DNA of 64,000 nt from a bacterium (lineage in GTDB: Bacteria > Bdellovibrionota_G > JALEGL01), in NCBI GenBank assembly GCA_022763185.1, contig JALEGL010000015.1:124001-188000 (forward strand). The letters run 5' to 3'. Within the stretch, counting starts at the first letter, position 1. The number at the start of each line of letters is the position of its first letter. Of this stretch, positions 26,218-37,934 are shown one piece after another. The notes below the pieces were generated by a model, which searched no databases, was not told the origin of the DNA, and saw only the letters and a list, made by a program, of their open reading frames with translations. The position numbers and the translations under genes were made by a program.

Positions 26218-26706
26218 TTATCTTACATGCTTTAGTTGCCAATTTTTATTGGCTTGCTGAATTTGACGGGCATCATCTTTTTTATTCCATTTTTTTAAAG
26301 TGTTGCTCAGCCAGCTTTTGTAGAACAGGTATATCTTGCCATTGATGACCTTAAAACTTTTTGGATCTATCTCTACCAAGTCACCACTATCGGCCATGGC
26401 ATAAGCGCACCATCCTTTATATTGCGGTAAAAATACATCTGGATTGCTGAGAAATGCCTGCTGATTGGCTTTAGAGCTGAAATAAATAACTGTTCCTTCA
26501 TGGTGATGCTGAAATTTCTTTTGCCCTTTGATGGCTTTATTCTGTTTGATATAAGCCACTGGATCATAGCCATCAATAAAGATACCTTTGCTTTGATAAT
26601 AAGCCACAGACGCATTGGCATGTATTGCATTGAACAGCAAAGACAAAAAGAAAAGTACAAAGCCAATCTTTTTAGCGCATTTTAAAATTATTTTTTGTAC
26701 TTTCAC
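26218..26706 (-). CDS. Secreted YHS-domain protein
   Basis: A 162-residue protein with an N-terminal hydrophobic signal (residues ~14-32, ending ANA). The YHS-like core IDGYDPVAYIKQNKAIKGQKKF runs into YFSSKANQQAFLSNPDVFLPQYKGWCAYA, the signature of periplasmic YHS proteins thought to bind metals. The best start is a GTG at 26706, with AGGA about ten bases upstream. An overlapping ATG gives only MKK-stop. It begins 12 bases after hemL, so it is probably co-transcribed with hemL. Heme or metal metabolism is a possible shared theme, but this is inference. Confidence 0.75.
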   Translation of the reverse strand: MKVQKIILKCAKKIGFVLFFLSLLFNAIHANASVAYYQSKGIFIDGYDPVAYIKQNKAIKGQKKFQHHHEGTVIYFSSKANQQAFLSNPDVFLPQYKGWCAYAMADSGDLVEIDPKSFKVINGKIYLFYKSWLSNTLKKWNKKDDARQIQQANKNWQLKHVR

Positions 26707-26718
26707 TTTTTCATGTTC

Positions 26719-28008
26719 CTATATTTTTTGAAGCGCTTCTTTGTGAGCAGCTATGGTTTGTTGCAAAATGCTTTCATCATGGGCTGTAGAAATAAACCAG
26801 CACTCAAAGGCAGAGGGGGGCAAATAAACACCCTGCTCCAACATGGCTTGAAAATACTTGCTGAATTTTTCTTGATGGCTCTGTTTGCTGCTTTCAAAAT
26901 CATTGATATCATGCTCGGAAAAAAACAAGGTTAACATGGAACCGACGCGATTGACTTTGACTGCAACTCCAGCTTTCTGAGCTTCTTTTTCTAACTCTTC
27001 TTGCAGGTATCGGCTTCTGTGCTCCAAAGTTTCATAGGGACTTTCTTCTTTAAGCATTTTTAAAGTTTTAATCCCTGCTGCCATACACACAGGGTTACCA
27101 GACAAAGTTCCCGCCTGATAAACCGGACCCAAGGGCGCAATATAATCCATGATTTTCTTTTTTCCGCCATAGGCACCTACCGGCATACCACCGCCAATAA
27201 TTTTACCCAAACACGTCAAGTCAGGCTTAATATCATACAAACCCTGAGCACTATGTTTATGAACTCTAAACCCGGTCATCACTTCATCAAAAATACAAAC
27301 AATGCCATAATCATCACACAGTTTTCTAATAGCTTGTAAAAATCCGGGTTTGGGTTCAACCAAGCCCATGTTACCGGCAATCGGCTCTACAATTATGGCA
27401 GCATAATCTTTGGGTGATTGTTTTATGGTTTTCTCTAGCAAGTCAAGATCATTGTAAGAGATACTCATGGTATCTTGAACGGTTTCTTGTGGAACACCTG
27501 GTGAGCCAGGAATACCTAAGGTTGCTACACCTGATCCACCTTCAACCAAAAATGCATCTGCATGTCCGTGGTAGCAGCCATTAAATTTTAAGATTTTTTT
27601 ACGCCCTGTATAGCCACGAGCCAGGCGTATGGCGCTCATACAGGCTTCTGTTCCTGAATTAACAAAACGTACTTTTTCTACACTGGGAACACTTTGGGTA
27701 ACCAGTTTAGCCAACTCAATTTCAAAACCACTGCAAGCACCAAATGATGTACCGTTATGTAATGTTTTTTCTATTTTAGCCAATATGTCAGGGTGCGCAT
27801 GTCCAAAAATAAGAGGCCCCCAGCTCATGACATAATCTATATAGCTGTTACCATCGGCGTCGGTGATTTTGGCGCCTTTGCCTTTTTCTACATAAAAAGG
27901 GTGTCCACCCACAGATGCAAATGAACGCACGGGAGAGTTAACCCCACCTGGCATTATTTTTTGGGCGGTGATAAAAAGTTCTTCAGAAAGCGGTCTTTTC
28001 ATGGTCAT
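26719..28008 (-). CDS. hemL: Glutamate-1-semialdehyde 2,1-aminomutase
   Basis: HemL converts glutamate-1-semialdehyde to 5-aminolevulinate, the precursor of heme and other tetrapyrroles, by the C5 pathway. The 429-residue length is standard. Family motifs are PGGVNSPVRSF near the N-terminus, YIDYVMSWGPLIFGHAHP, FVNSGTEACMSAIRLARG, and the PLP lysine in CLGKIIGGGMPVGAYGG (around residue 268), followed by AGTLSGNPV. The gene is followed by the YHS-domain gene in the same transcript. Nothing is abnormal. Confidence 0.96.
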   Translation of the reverse strand: MTMKRPLSEELFITAQKIMPGGVNSPVRSFASVGGHPFYVEKGKGAKITDADGNSYIDYVMSWGPLIFGHAHPDILAKIEKTLHNGTSFGACSGFEIELAKLVTQSVPSVEKVRFVNSGTEACMSAIRLARGYTGRKKILKFNGCYHGHADAFLVEGGSGVATLGIPGSPGVPQETVQDTMSISYNDLDLLEKTIKQSPKDYAAIIVEPIAGNMGLVEPKPGFLQAIRKLCDDYGIVCIFDEVMTGFRVHKHSAQGLYDIKPDLTCLGKIIGGGMPVGAYGGKKKIMDYIAPLGPVYQAGTLSGNPVCMAAGIKTLKMLKEESPYETLEHRSRYLQEELEKEAQKAGVAVKVNRVGSMLTLFFSEHDINDFESSKQSHQEKFSKYFQAMLEQGVYLPPSAFECWFISTAHDESILQQTIAAHKEALQKI

Positions 28009-28071
28009 GATCAGACTATAAACAAAAGCAGGCAGCGTGACAACTAAGGGATTTTTTAAAGTTATATTTTT

Positions 28072-28401
28072 TCAATAAGAAAACATTTCTACAAGTAGGG
28101 TGCTGACTTTTTTTTGTACTCTTAAGTCTATGCGTCCTAATTTTTTAATCATGCGTTTCTGATCTATGGTTCTTATTTGATCCAAGACAATCTGGCCTTT
28201 TTTATTGCTAAAGCTGCACGCTATTCTTGTTGGATAACTACGGCCTTTTGTGGTCATTGGAGCAACGACTCTAGTTTGAATGTATTGATTCATTTCATCA
28301 GGTGAAATCACTAAACACGGTCTGGTTTTTTTAATTTCATGGCCTACTGTAGGATCTAAGTTGACCAAAATCACATCGAAGCGTTTTCCTACCACTGCCA
28401 T
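28072..28401 (-). CDS. mazF: MazF/PemK-family toxin endoribonuclease
   Basis: A 109-residue toxin of the MazF/PemK family, which cleaves mRNA when freed from its antitoxin. Diagnostic segments are FDVILVNLDPTVGHEIKKTRPCLVIS near the N-terminus and the VVAPMTTKGRSYPTRI strand. The arginine (KKTRP) and threonine (APMTT) of the active site are present. It overlaps the antitoxin gene by 13 bases, the usual order with the antitoxin first. The module sits between hemL and a gene-free region, with no other mobile signature. Confidence 0.9.
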   Translation of the reverse strand: MAVVGKRFDVILVNLDPTVGHEIKKTRPCLVISPDEMNQYIQTRVVAPMTTKGRSYPTRIACSFSNKKGQIVLDQIRTIDQKRMIKKLGRIDLRVQKKVSTLLVEMFSY

Positions 28402-28640
28402 TCGTTTTCATCCCAGTCACTCTGTGTATGATTTTCATCCAACAAGCTATCATCTTGCATGGAATGCATGCGATTGAACTCTTTTTTCCAACCAGATCTT
28501 TTATTTCCAGCTGCATAAATAACCATACGTTTATCTTTTACCTCTACAATAACTTCATCTTGCAATTCACACTGCTCTAACAAAGCTTTAGGAATACGAA
28601 TACCTTTTGAATTACCAATTTGTATAAGTTTTAATGTCAT
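28389..28640 (-). CDS. mazE: MazE/AbrB-type antitoxin
   Basis: An 83-residue protein starting MTLKLIQIGNSKGIRIPKALLEQC, a classical SpoVT/AbrB DNA-binding fold as in MazE. The acidic, tryptophan-containing C-terminus (QSDWDENEWQW) would wrap around and inhibit MazF. The ATG at 28640 was chosen because residues before it (down from 28688) do not fit the fold. No strong ribosome binding site was seen. MazE normally represses its own promoter, which would lie in the gene-free region to the right. Confidence 0.88.
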   Translation of the reverse strand: MTLKLIQIGNSKGIRIPKALLEQCELQDEVIVEVKDKRMVIYAAGNKRSGWKKEFNRMHSMQDDSLLDENHTQSDWDENEWQW

Positions 28641-28917
28641 GCTTTCATTGTAATTACTTTGTATATACTTGTCAATGGCTAAAAACATAGCCTGTAAACC
28701 AGCAAGCTTTATGGCTAATAAAAGCTACAGCACAGCTTTTAGTATTAACGAAAGATCTGTTTTAAAGTTGCTGTTATTTTATTAACACGCTTAGTGTATG
28801 CCTATGTAAAGAAGTTTGTTGACTATTTTGTTGATTTTTAATGTGTGTCCACTGCTTGCAGGAGCAAAACATTCTCCATCCAAAAAAAACGATTATTGCT
28901 TTTTAGTTTAATCTTAT

Positions 28918-28948
28918 AAGCAGACAACTTTGGCTATCTGCTTTTTTT
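28918..28948 (+). terminator. Orphan + strand terminator
   Basis: AAGCAGA (28918-28924) pairs with TCTGCTT (28937-28943), a 12-base loop, followed by seven Ts. It reads rightward, but no rightward gene ends before it; mazEF runs the other way. It could end a small RNA transcribed from 28641-28917. Confidence 0.65.
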
Positions 28949-28973
28949 ACTTTATTATGGATGTTTCAGTAAA

Positions 28974-29138
28974 AATTAGGACAATACCTTTAAGCAAGAA
29001 AAAATACTCCATGTACAGCGACAGACCTTTCATAGGAGCATAGCGACTTATAAAGTGCACCTTACGGGAGTTTTTGGTAGGCTTTATCTGTCAACTGTTT
29101 GAGCTGATAAAGTAGTATTTTTTTCTTGCGTCCTAATT
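28974..29138 (-). ncRNA. Candidate structured RNA (bulged inverted repeat)
   Basis: The ends AATTAGGAC (28974-28982) and GTCCTAATT (29130-29138) pair perfectly. Inside, GCAAGAAAAAATACT (28994-29008) pairs with AGTATTTTTTTCTTGC (29114-29129), with an 11-base bulge on one side only. The ~105-base interior contains a CTTTATC/GATAAAG hairpin (29082-29112) and alternative GACAGA/TCTGTC pairing. On the - strand the element ends in UUUUU and is preceded by a TTAAAAT -10-like box, so a ~165-nt transcript is plausible. Size and rod shape recall 6S RNA, but no conserved 6S sequence is recognised. A MITE-like element is the alternative. Confidence 0.3.
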
Positions 29139-29199
29139 CTATTTTAAACGACTCTATTAACGCTCATCATGATTCATGCACTAAGGTGCACCTGAATGC

Positions 29200-29985
29200 T
29201 TATTTTGCTCTAAATTTTTTACTTTGTCTTTTTCTTAATGCTTTGAGGCGAATATCAATAATCTCTGGGTTGGGATAAAAGTTTTTGGCTTGCAAATAAA
29301 AGCTTTTGGCTTTGGCAAAATTATCCATGTCTTCATAGGCGGCTGCAATGTTGAATAATGCTTCACCCTTTTTATGATCTTTAGGAGTTTGCTCTAAGAC
29401 TTTATGATAATATTCAATGGCTTTTTTTGGCTTGTTGCCAATATAAGCATTGTTAGCAATTGCAAAGAAGACTTCTTGGCTCTGGGCCTGGTTGGGAAAG
29501 TTTTTAATCAACTCCATGTACTCTATATCTGCTTGTTCATATTGGTTTAGCTTGGTGTAGCATTCTGCCATAGCTTTTTTTACCTGATACTTGTTGGGAT
29601 AATCTGGTGAAATATCCAGTAACTTTTCATATTCGATGATGGCTTGGTCATATTGTCTGAAAATATCTTTTTGTATGTGGGCAATTTCTTCTTGAGCCAA
29701 CAGGGTATAGTTGCCTACCGGAAATTTATCCACCAACATACTAAAGTTTTCATGGGCTTGTTTGATATCCAATAAAATATCTTGTTGAATTTTTGCAGCT
29801 CTATACACTGCTTGTGCTGCTTTTCTATGATCTGCATGTTTATGAGCAAATTTTAAATAGGATGCCACACTCTGATAATAGCGCTTATTGTGACGCTGTT
29901 TTTCTGCTTGATAAAAGGCATACTCTGCGCAACCCGTTAATATAAGCAAACCAATCAAGGATAGTATGGACATTGTTTTTTTCAT
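29200..29985 (-). CDS. TPR-repeat lipoprotein
   Basis: A 261-residue protein with a lipobox (LTGC, Cys near residue 19) followed by a chain of about five TPR-like helix pairs (residues ~35-250). Examples are YDQAIIEYEKLLDISPDYPNKYQ, YEQADIEYMELIKNFPNQ and PKKAIEYYHKVLEQTPKD. The spacing resembles BamD/YfiO-type outer-membrane lipoproteins, which act in beta-barrel assembly, but it may be a different TPR lipoprotein. It lies downstream of gyrA on the same strand after a 445-bp gap. Confidence 0.8.
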   Translation of the reverse strand: MKKTMSILSLIGLLILTGCAEYAFYQAEKQRHNKRYYQSVASYLKFAHKHADHRKAAQAVYRAAKIQQDILLDIKQAHENFSMLVDKFPVGNYTLLAQEEIAHIQKDIFRQYDQAIIEYEKLLDISPDYPNKYQVKKAMAECYTKLNQYEQADIEYMELIKNFPNQAQSQEVFFAIANNAYIGNKPKKAIEYYHKVLEQTPKDHKKGEALFNIAAAYEDMDNFAKAKSFYLQAKNFYPNPEIIDIRLKALRKRQSKKFRAK

Positions 29986-30430
29986 CTATAAAGCGTGAAT
30001 AACAAAAATTAATTGCACTGCCCATAAAAAAACCAGCAAATTCAATAATGCAATTTGCCTATCTTTTTAACCTGTCATTCAACAAGATTTCTAGACATAA
30101 GTTCATTTCCCTTTCAACAACTTGATGGCTCTTTATCATTATCCAGAGCCATCTCTTGTGAAACTTTGATCTAGAATTTGACTTTTATCCATACATGTCA
30201 TGTCCACCATAGTGGTCATGAAACATCAAGGCTTATATTAAATTGCTCACTTAATTGCCCAGTATCCCTTGGGTACTCTGCTAGGTAAAAAGTATTACTC
30301 AACTCAATAACTCAAGACATAAAACCTTGTTTTGACCATCGATAAGAATTTGTTCCTGCAAGAACCTTTTGCTAAAAAGACTGCTGTAACTGGTAAGACT
30401 TATCTATTGTATCCAAGCATACGTAAAAAC
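29986..30430. other. 445-bp gene-free region rich in hairpins
   Basis: It lies between gyrA and the TPR lipoprotein gene. Hairpins seen: GCAAATT/AATTTGC (30036-30058); GATGGCTCT/AGAGCCATC (30124-30153), extendable with imperfect outer pairing; CATG-t-CCAC/GTGG-t-CATG (30199-30220); AGTATCCC/GGGTACT (30261-30277); GTTC/GAAC (around 30352-30365). None has a clear T run. No protein gene or known RNA family was recognised. The number of stems suggests either a structured RNA or remnants of small repeats. Confidence 0.5.
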
Positions 30431-32896
30431 TTACTCATCCAAAGGCAAGTCTTCTTGTGCAGCTTCCTCATTGATGATTTTTGCTTGTGAGACCAGGCTT
30501 TCACCGGCTTTCACTTTCATCAAACGTACACCCTGCGTAGACCTTCCCATCACAGAGATACCGCTGGCTTTGGTTCTAATAATTTGACCTTGGTTGCTGA
30601 TCAACATGACATCATCCTCATCACTTACTTGTGAAATACCAATAACCGGTCCATTTTTATCGGTTACCTTAATGGTGATAATACCTTTGCCTGATCTGCT
30701 CTGTGATCTATACTCTTTTGTATCGGTACGCTTACCATAACCTTTTTCTGTTGTGGTTAAAATGGTACTTTCTTCAGTAAGAACATTCATACCTACAACT
30801 TCATCATCACCCTTAAGCGTTATCCCTCTAACACCTCCAGCTTGGCGGCCCATACTACGCACATCTTTTTCACCAAAGCGAATAGCCAAACCATTTTTAG
30901 TGGCCAAGAAGACATCATTTTTACCATCGGTAATTTCTGCACCAATCAAACGATCTCCATCACTGATATTGCAGGCAATGATACCGCTTGAACGGGGATT
31001 GGCAAATTGCATAAGGTCCGTTTTTTTAATGCTACCCTTTCGCGTGGCCATCATGATAAATTTATTTTCTGTAAACTCTCTGACCGGTAAAATGGCTGTA
31101 ATTTTTTCACTGCCTTTAAGTTGAACCAAGTTAACAATAGGCCTTCCTTTTGCCGTTCTTCCAGCTTGAGGAATCTCATGTACTTTTAACCAGTAAGCTC
31201 GACCACGGTCAGAAAAGACCATGATGTAAGAATGCGTACTGGCCACAAAGACATCGGTGACAAAATCTTCATCTTTAACGCCGGTACCCACTTTACCTTT
31301 ACCACCTCGACCCTGACTTTTGTACAAACTGACCGGATTGCGCTTGATGTAGCCAGCATGGGTTAAGGTGACCACCATTTCTTCTTCTTCAATCAAGTCT
31401 TCTTCATCAAACTCTTGAATCTCAGCTTTGATTTGACTGCGTCTGGGATTGGCAAACTGTTCTTTGATTTCACCCAACTCATTGCCCACAATTTCATAAA
31501 CCAAACGTTCATCGGCTAAAATAGTTTTAAGCTTTTCAATCAACTTTAAAATATCTTTATAGTCTTGAATGATCTTATCACGCTCTAGGTTGGTCAAGCG
31601 TTGCAAGCGCATTTCCAAAATAGCTGTAGCTTGTTTTTCACTGAGTTTAAAATTTTTACATAAGCCCGCTTTGGCTATGACTGGATCTTTAGATTTTCTG
31701 ATCAAAGCAATGACAGCATCTAAGTTGTCCAAAGCAATTTTTAAACCTTCTAAAATATGAGCTTTGGCTTGAGCTTTTTTTAATTCAAATAAGGTTCTTC
31801 GTGTTACCACTTGTTTGCGATGCGCAATAAACAAGCTTAAGGCTTCACGCAAACTCACCACTTTGGGCTTATTGTTGACCAAGGCCAACATGATGACACC
31901 AAAAGAGGTTTGCATTTGAGTATTGGCGTATAGTTTGTTTAAAACCACCGCCGGCGTTGCATCACGTTTAAGTTCAATCACCACACGCATGCCATCACGA
32001 TCAGACTCATCTCTTAAATCAGATATGCCTTCTATTTTTTTATCCCGCACCTGCTGGGCTATGGCTTCAAGCAATTTAGCTTTGTTGACTTGGTAAGGCA
32101 GCTCATTGACAATAATGGCTTGTTTATCGCCTTTTTTATTGATGGCTTCTATTGTGGTTTTTGCTCTGATTTTAAATTTACCGCGGCCGGTTTCATAGGC
32201 TTTTTTGATCCCACCTTTACCGTAGACTAAGCCAGCTGTTGGAAAATCTGGGCCTTTGACAATTTTAAATAAGTCTTTATCCTCCATTTTTGGATTGGCA
32301 ATCAAAGCATTGAGGGCATCACAAATTTCTCCCAAGTTATGCGGGGGAATATTGGTGGCCATCCCCACAGCAATACCACTGGCGCCATTCACTAAAAGGT
32401 TGGGGATTTTTGCCGGCAGTACTCTTGGCTCATTTAAGGTATCATCGTAGTTGCGTGCAAATTCAACGGTATCTTTATCTATATCTCCTAAAAACTCTTC
32501 AGCAATTTTATCCAAACGAATTTCAGTGTAACGCATGGCTGCTGCGGCATCACCATCGACAGATCCAAAGTTACCTTGTCCATCCACCAAAGGATGACGC
32601 ATGGAAAAATCTTGCGCCAAACGCACAATGGTATCATAAATAGCAGAATCACCGTGCGGGTGGTATTTACCCATCACATCCCCAACAATACGAGCCGACT
32701 TTTTATAGGGCTTATTATGGTAGTTGGACATTTCATACATGCCATACAAAACACGTCTGTGAACTGGCTTAAGCCCATCACGAATATCTGGCAAGGCCCG
32801 GCCCACAATGACGCTCATGGAATAATCCAAATAAGCGGCTTTCATTTCCTCCACAATGGATTTTGGTGTTTCTCTATCAACTGCAATTAAAGACAT
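30431..32896 (-). CDS. gyrA: DNA gyrase subunit A
   Basis: The 821-residue breakage-reunion subunit of DNA gyrase, which introduces negative supercoils. The catalytic tyrosine is Tyr123 in [10 protein letters not shown]. The quinolone-determining region reads [12 protein letters not shown], with Ser84 and the acidic Asp four residues later both present, as in sensitive enzymes. The C-terminal DNA-wrapping beta-pinwheel starts near residue 510 and has the GyrA box as QGRGGKG, supporting gyrase rather than topoisomerase IV. The acidic tail ends [12 protein letters not shown]. It follows gyrB by 167 bp on the same strand. Confidence 0.96.
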   Translation of the reverse strand: MSLIAVDRETPKSIVEEMKAAYLDYSMSVIVGRALPDIRDGLKPVHRRVLYGMYEMSNYHNKPYKKSARIVGDVMGKYHPHGDSAIYDTIVRLAQDFSMRHPLVDGQGNFGSVDGDAAAAMRYTEIRLDKIAEEFLGDIDKDTVEFARNYDDTLNEPRVLPAKIPNLLVNGASGIAVGMATNIPPHNLGEICDALNALIANPKMEDKDLFKIVKGPDFPTAGLVYGKGGIKKAYETGRGKFKIRAKTTIEAINKKGDKQAIIVNELPYQVNKAKLLEAIAQQVRDKKIEGISDLRDESDRDGMRVVIELKRDATPAVVLNKLYANTQMQTSFGVIMLALVNNKPKVVSLREALSLFIAHRKQVVTRRTLFELKKAQAKAHILEGLKIALDNLDAVIALIRKSKDPVIAKAGLCKNFKLSEKQATAILEMRLQRLTNLERDKIIQDYKDILKLIEKLKTILADERLVYEIVGNELGEIKEQFANPRRSQIKAEIQEFDEEDLIEEEEMVVTLTHAGYIKRNPVSLYKSQGRGGKGKVGTGVKDEDFVTDVFVASTHSYIMVFSDRGRAYWLKVHEIPQAGRTAKGRPIVNLVQLKGSEKITAILPVREFTENKFIMMATRKGSIKKTDLMQFANPRSSGIIACNISDGDRLIGAEITDGKNDVFLATKNGLAIRFGEKDVRSMGRQAGGVRGITLKGDDEVVGMNVLTEESTILTTTEKGYGKRTDTKEYRSQSRSGKGIITIKVTDKNGPVIGISQVSDEDDVMLISNQGQIIRTKASGISVMGRSTQGVRLMKVKAGESLVSQAKIINEEAAQEDLPLDE

Positions 32897-33063
32897 GACG
32901 ATTGCCCTTCCTTCATTTTATTTTCAAAATTTAAGCTCGAAACAAAAAATAAGTTTCGTGAGATCCTTTTCAAACCCAAGCCTTGGGTTGTTTGAGCTGG
33001 TAGAAACTGTTTTTTCTTTGCTGTATTCATTGTTAATTGTAATTTCCAATCAAGGCCCTGCTT

Positions 33064-35538
<2,475 letters not shown>

Positions 35539-35634
35539 TTATACACGTCTTAGTAAACAATGGCCAGCATAAATTTATCAAAATTATCACAAAAAACACT
35601 ATGAAATCAACAGGTTATATTGTTTCGCTTGATT

Positions 35635-36744
35635 TTATTTTTCACTTTTCCAAAGCTGTGATTTTACTGAATATTCAGGAAAGCTGGACTCAACAGACGC
35701 TTGTTTATAGATCGTTGCCCCCAAAGCTTGGCTTAAGCTTTCAATATTTTTATCCGCTGTCGTGATAAAGGTTTGATACTTTTGCTCATTTAAACGATCC
35801 AACAAAATTTTACGTCGCTGCTCATCCAAGGTGCCGCCAATATCATCCAACAATAGAATAATATTGTGTTGGATGTTTTGGATAAAGCTAAGCTCTGCAA
35901 ATTTAAGTGCTAATAGAGCAGAGGACTTTTCTCCTTGAGAGGCATAACTGGACAAAATTTTTTCATTTAACATTAAATGAACATCATCTTTGTGACAACC
36001 CAATAAAGTTCTGGTTAAAGCATGCTCCAAACCTGCTTTTTGCTCTAGACTCTGAGCAAAGTTATCTTCATTGGCTTGATAATGCAACGTCAACAAACCT
36101 TTACCATCACTGATACTTGTATAATAATCTTCTATCCAGGGTTTAATGTCCGCCAATAATGCCAAACGGTGTTTCCTGATCTGATCATTCAACTCAATCA
36201 TTTGTTGATGCCATGGGGCCACTTGATCCAGATAATTTTTTAGACTTAATTGAGCTTTGAGCAAACTGTTTTTTTGACTGAGCGCTTTTTTATAGTTTTG
36301 TAAGCAACTTGCGTGAGCTGCATCTTGGTAAAACAGCATATGGTCTAAGTAACTTCTTCTGTATTGTGATGAGCCGTTAATCATAGCAATGTCTTCTGGA
36401 ATTAGAGAAATACAGGCAATGTCTTTGCAAAAATCACTTAAACTTCTAACTTTGTTGGCGTTTTTTAACAATTCTTTGCTGCGCGCTTTAATTAAGACTT
36501 GACGGCTCTCATCTTCACTAAGATGGATCTGTATTTTACAGTAGTCTTTATCTTTTTGAATAAACTCTTTTAAACGACTGGTCTTAAAAGATTTTCCCGT
36601 CAAAGCAATGTAAATGGCTTCTAAAACGGTAGTTTTGCCGGTACCATTTTGGCCAACAATAACATTCAAATGCGACTGGGGCTGAATTTGACACAAATCA
36701 TAAGGACGCGCGTTTTCCAATTTCACTTTCTCAATACGAATCAT
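35635..36744 (-). CDS. recF: DNA replication/repair protein RecF
   Basis: A 369-residue SMC-like ATPase that helps load RecA at single-strand gaps. Walker A is VGQNGTGKTTVLEAI (around residue 30), the ABC signature is ASQGEKSSALLALK (around 280) and Walker B is NIILLLDDIGGTLDEQRR (around 310). The recF-gyrB-gyrA order is classical, but the usual upstream neighbours dnaA and dnaN are missing; the next gene upstream is a glycerophosphodiesterase. Confidence 0.94.
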   Translation of the reverse strand: MIRIEKVKLENARPYDLCQIQPQSHLNVIVGQNGTGKTTVLEAIYIALTGKSFKTSRLKEFIQKDKDYCKIQIHLSEDESRQVLIKARSKELLKNANKVRSLSDFCKDIACISLIPEDIAMINGSSQYRRSYLDHMLFYQDAAHASCLQNYKKALSQKNSLLKAQLSLKNYLDQVAPWHQQMIELNDQIRKHRLALLADIKPWIEDYYTSISDGKGLLTLHYQANEDNFAQSLEQKAGLEHALTRTLLGCHKDDVHLMLNEKILSSYASQGEKSSALLALKFAELSFIQNIQHNIILLLDDIGGTLDEQRRKILLDRLNEQKYQTFITTADKNIESLSQALGATIYKQASVESSFPEYSVKSQLWKSEK

Positions 36745-36850
36745 GCCTTGCCAAACCTACCTGCATCTGCACAACTGTTCAAGTTCAATGTGCCTCCACC
36801 TTTTTTGCCATATTTTGCAAATCGGCCGTATGTCAGATTAAACTTTATTT

Positions 36851-37720
36851 TTATTGACTTAAAATTGCACTAGGGTCATCGGTAAAAACAGCATCAACTT
36901 TCAACTTGATGGCTTGCTTGTATTGTTCACGTGTATTAATACCAAACAAAACAACTTTTGCTCCTTGGGTCATTTTTTTTGTACACTTTACTGCACCTCT
37001 GTCCCAAAGCTTGAACCAAAGGTCTGTTTGTGAGGAACCTAGAGCAAATTTTTCGAGCACCGTCATTTTTCTGGCTAGCTCAAACCCAACCCAAGACTCT
37101 TTGCCTTCGTCTATACATTGATTAGAGTTTTCATGATTAAGAAGGCGAGCCCTTGTTTCATCTCTGCTTTCAAACGTAATGGCTTCTGGCTTTTTTTCTT
37201 TGAGTAGCTGCAAATGTTTTGCATTGGTTGAGTAAAAAACCAAACGAGACCAATCTGTATCTGATATTGTTTTAATCAAAGCATTCACTAACACTTCTTC
37301 TGGTAGAGATTTCATATCTACAATCATTGTATCATCTGGAAACTCTTCTAAAACCTCTTGCAAAGTTGGAATTTTGAGATTCATTGATCGGAAAGGGAAC
37401 TCATTATTTTTTTCAAATTTGTACGCTGCATTTAGCGCTTTAATTTCACTTACCGTAAGATCGCTAATTTTTCCATTCCCATTGGTCCACTTGGATACAT
37501 TTCTTGCGTGATAGACAACTGGAACTTGATCTTTACTGACTTGTACATCCAGCTCTAAAGCTTCTGCTCCTGCATTCTTAGCTTGTTTAAAAGCGTAAAT
37601 GGTATTCTCGGGCCATATTTTTTTTGCACCTCGATGCGCAATAACCATTGGTTTAGCATAGACTTCATTAAACAAAAATGAAACCATAACAATACTCAAA
37701 CACTGAGCCACTTTAGACAT
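36851..37720 (-). CDS. Secreted glycerophosphodiester phosphodiesterase
   Basis: A 289-residue GDPD-family enzyme, which hydrolyses deacylated phospholipids (glycerophosphodiesters) to glycerol-3-phosphate and an alcohol. The ATG at 37720 was chosen because AAGGAAAGG lies seven bases upstream; a start at 37747 would precede that site. A signal peptide is present (ends VYAKP). Active-site motifs are IAHRGAKKIWPENTIYAF (His, Arg, Glu), ALELDVQVSKD (Glu, Asp) and VVYHA (second His). It is periplasmic by inference. It forms its own unit between the ompA-like gene and recF. Confidence 0.9.
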   Translation of the reverse strand: MSKVAQCLSIVMVSFLFNEVYAKPMVIAHRGAKKIWPENTIYAFKQAKNAGAEALELDVQVSKDQVPVVYHARNVSKWTNGNGKISDLTVSEIKALNAAYKFEKNNEFPFRSMNLKIPTLQEVLEEFPDDTMIVDMKSLPEEVLVNALIKTISDTDWSRLVFYSTNAKHLQLLKEKKPEAITFESRDETRARLLNHENSNQCIDEGKESWVGFELARKMTVLEKFALGSSQTDLWFKLWDRGAVKCTKKMTQGAKVVLFGINTREQYKQAIKLKVDAVFTDDPSAILSQ

Positions 37721-37877
37721 GAACAACCTTTCCTTAAAAATAAACACACCATCCTAAAACAACTTCATCGGTAATACTTATGATTTATTATGTCAATTGC
37801 TACTGTTAAAAACAAGCTTTTACCTTTTGTAGGATGAACTCAAAATTACTTAAGTCTGAATCATTGAAAGAACCCAA

Positions 37878-37910
37878 TAAAAAAGGGACCCCGCAGGGTC
37901 CCTTTTTTAA
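37878..37910 (-). terminator. Strong terminator after the ompA-like gene
   Basis: GGGACCC (37885-37891), loop CGCA, GGGTCCC (37896-37902), flanked by six As on the left and six Ts on the right. It would work in both directions and sits 24 bases past the stop of the ompA-like gene. Confidence 0.92.
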
Positions 37911-37934
37911 GCTTTCTTTGGATAAAAAATGAGC

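Larger units (their letters stand above)
28641..29199. other. 559-bp gene-free region with RNA-like structures
   Basis: No protein gene is supported. From left to right it holds an AAAAGCT/AGCTTTT hairpin (28719-28741), a + strand terminator with no + strand gene before it (28918-28948), a long bulged inverted repeat (28974-29138), and a short GTGC-centred hairpin just past the TPR gene stop (about 29175-29197). The leftward mazEF promoter must also lie here. Confidence 0.6.

Noticed and set aside
29986-30430. RNase P RNA, tmRNA or SRP RNA in the hairpin-rich gap
   Set aside because: None of the conserved core sequences of these RNAs was found on either strand, and the gap is at the short end for RNase P.
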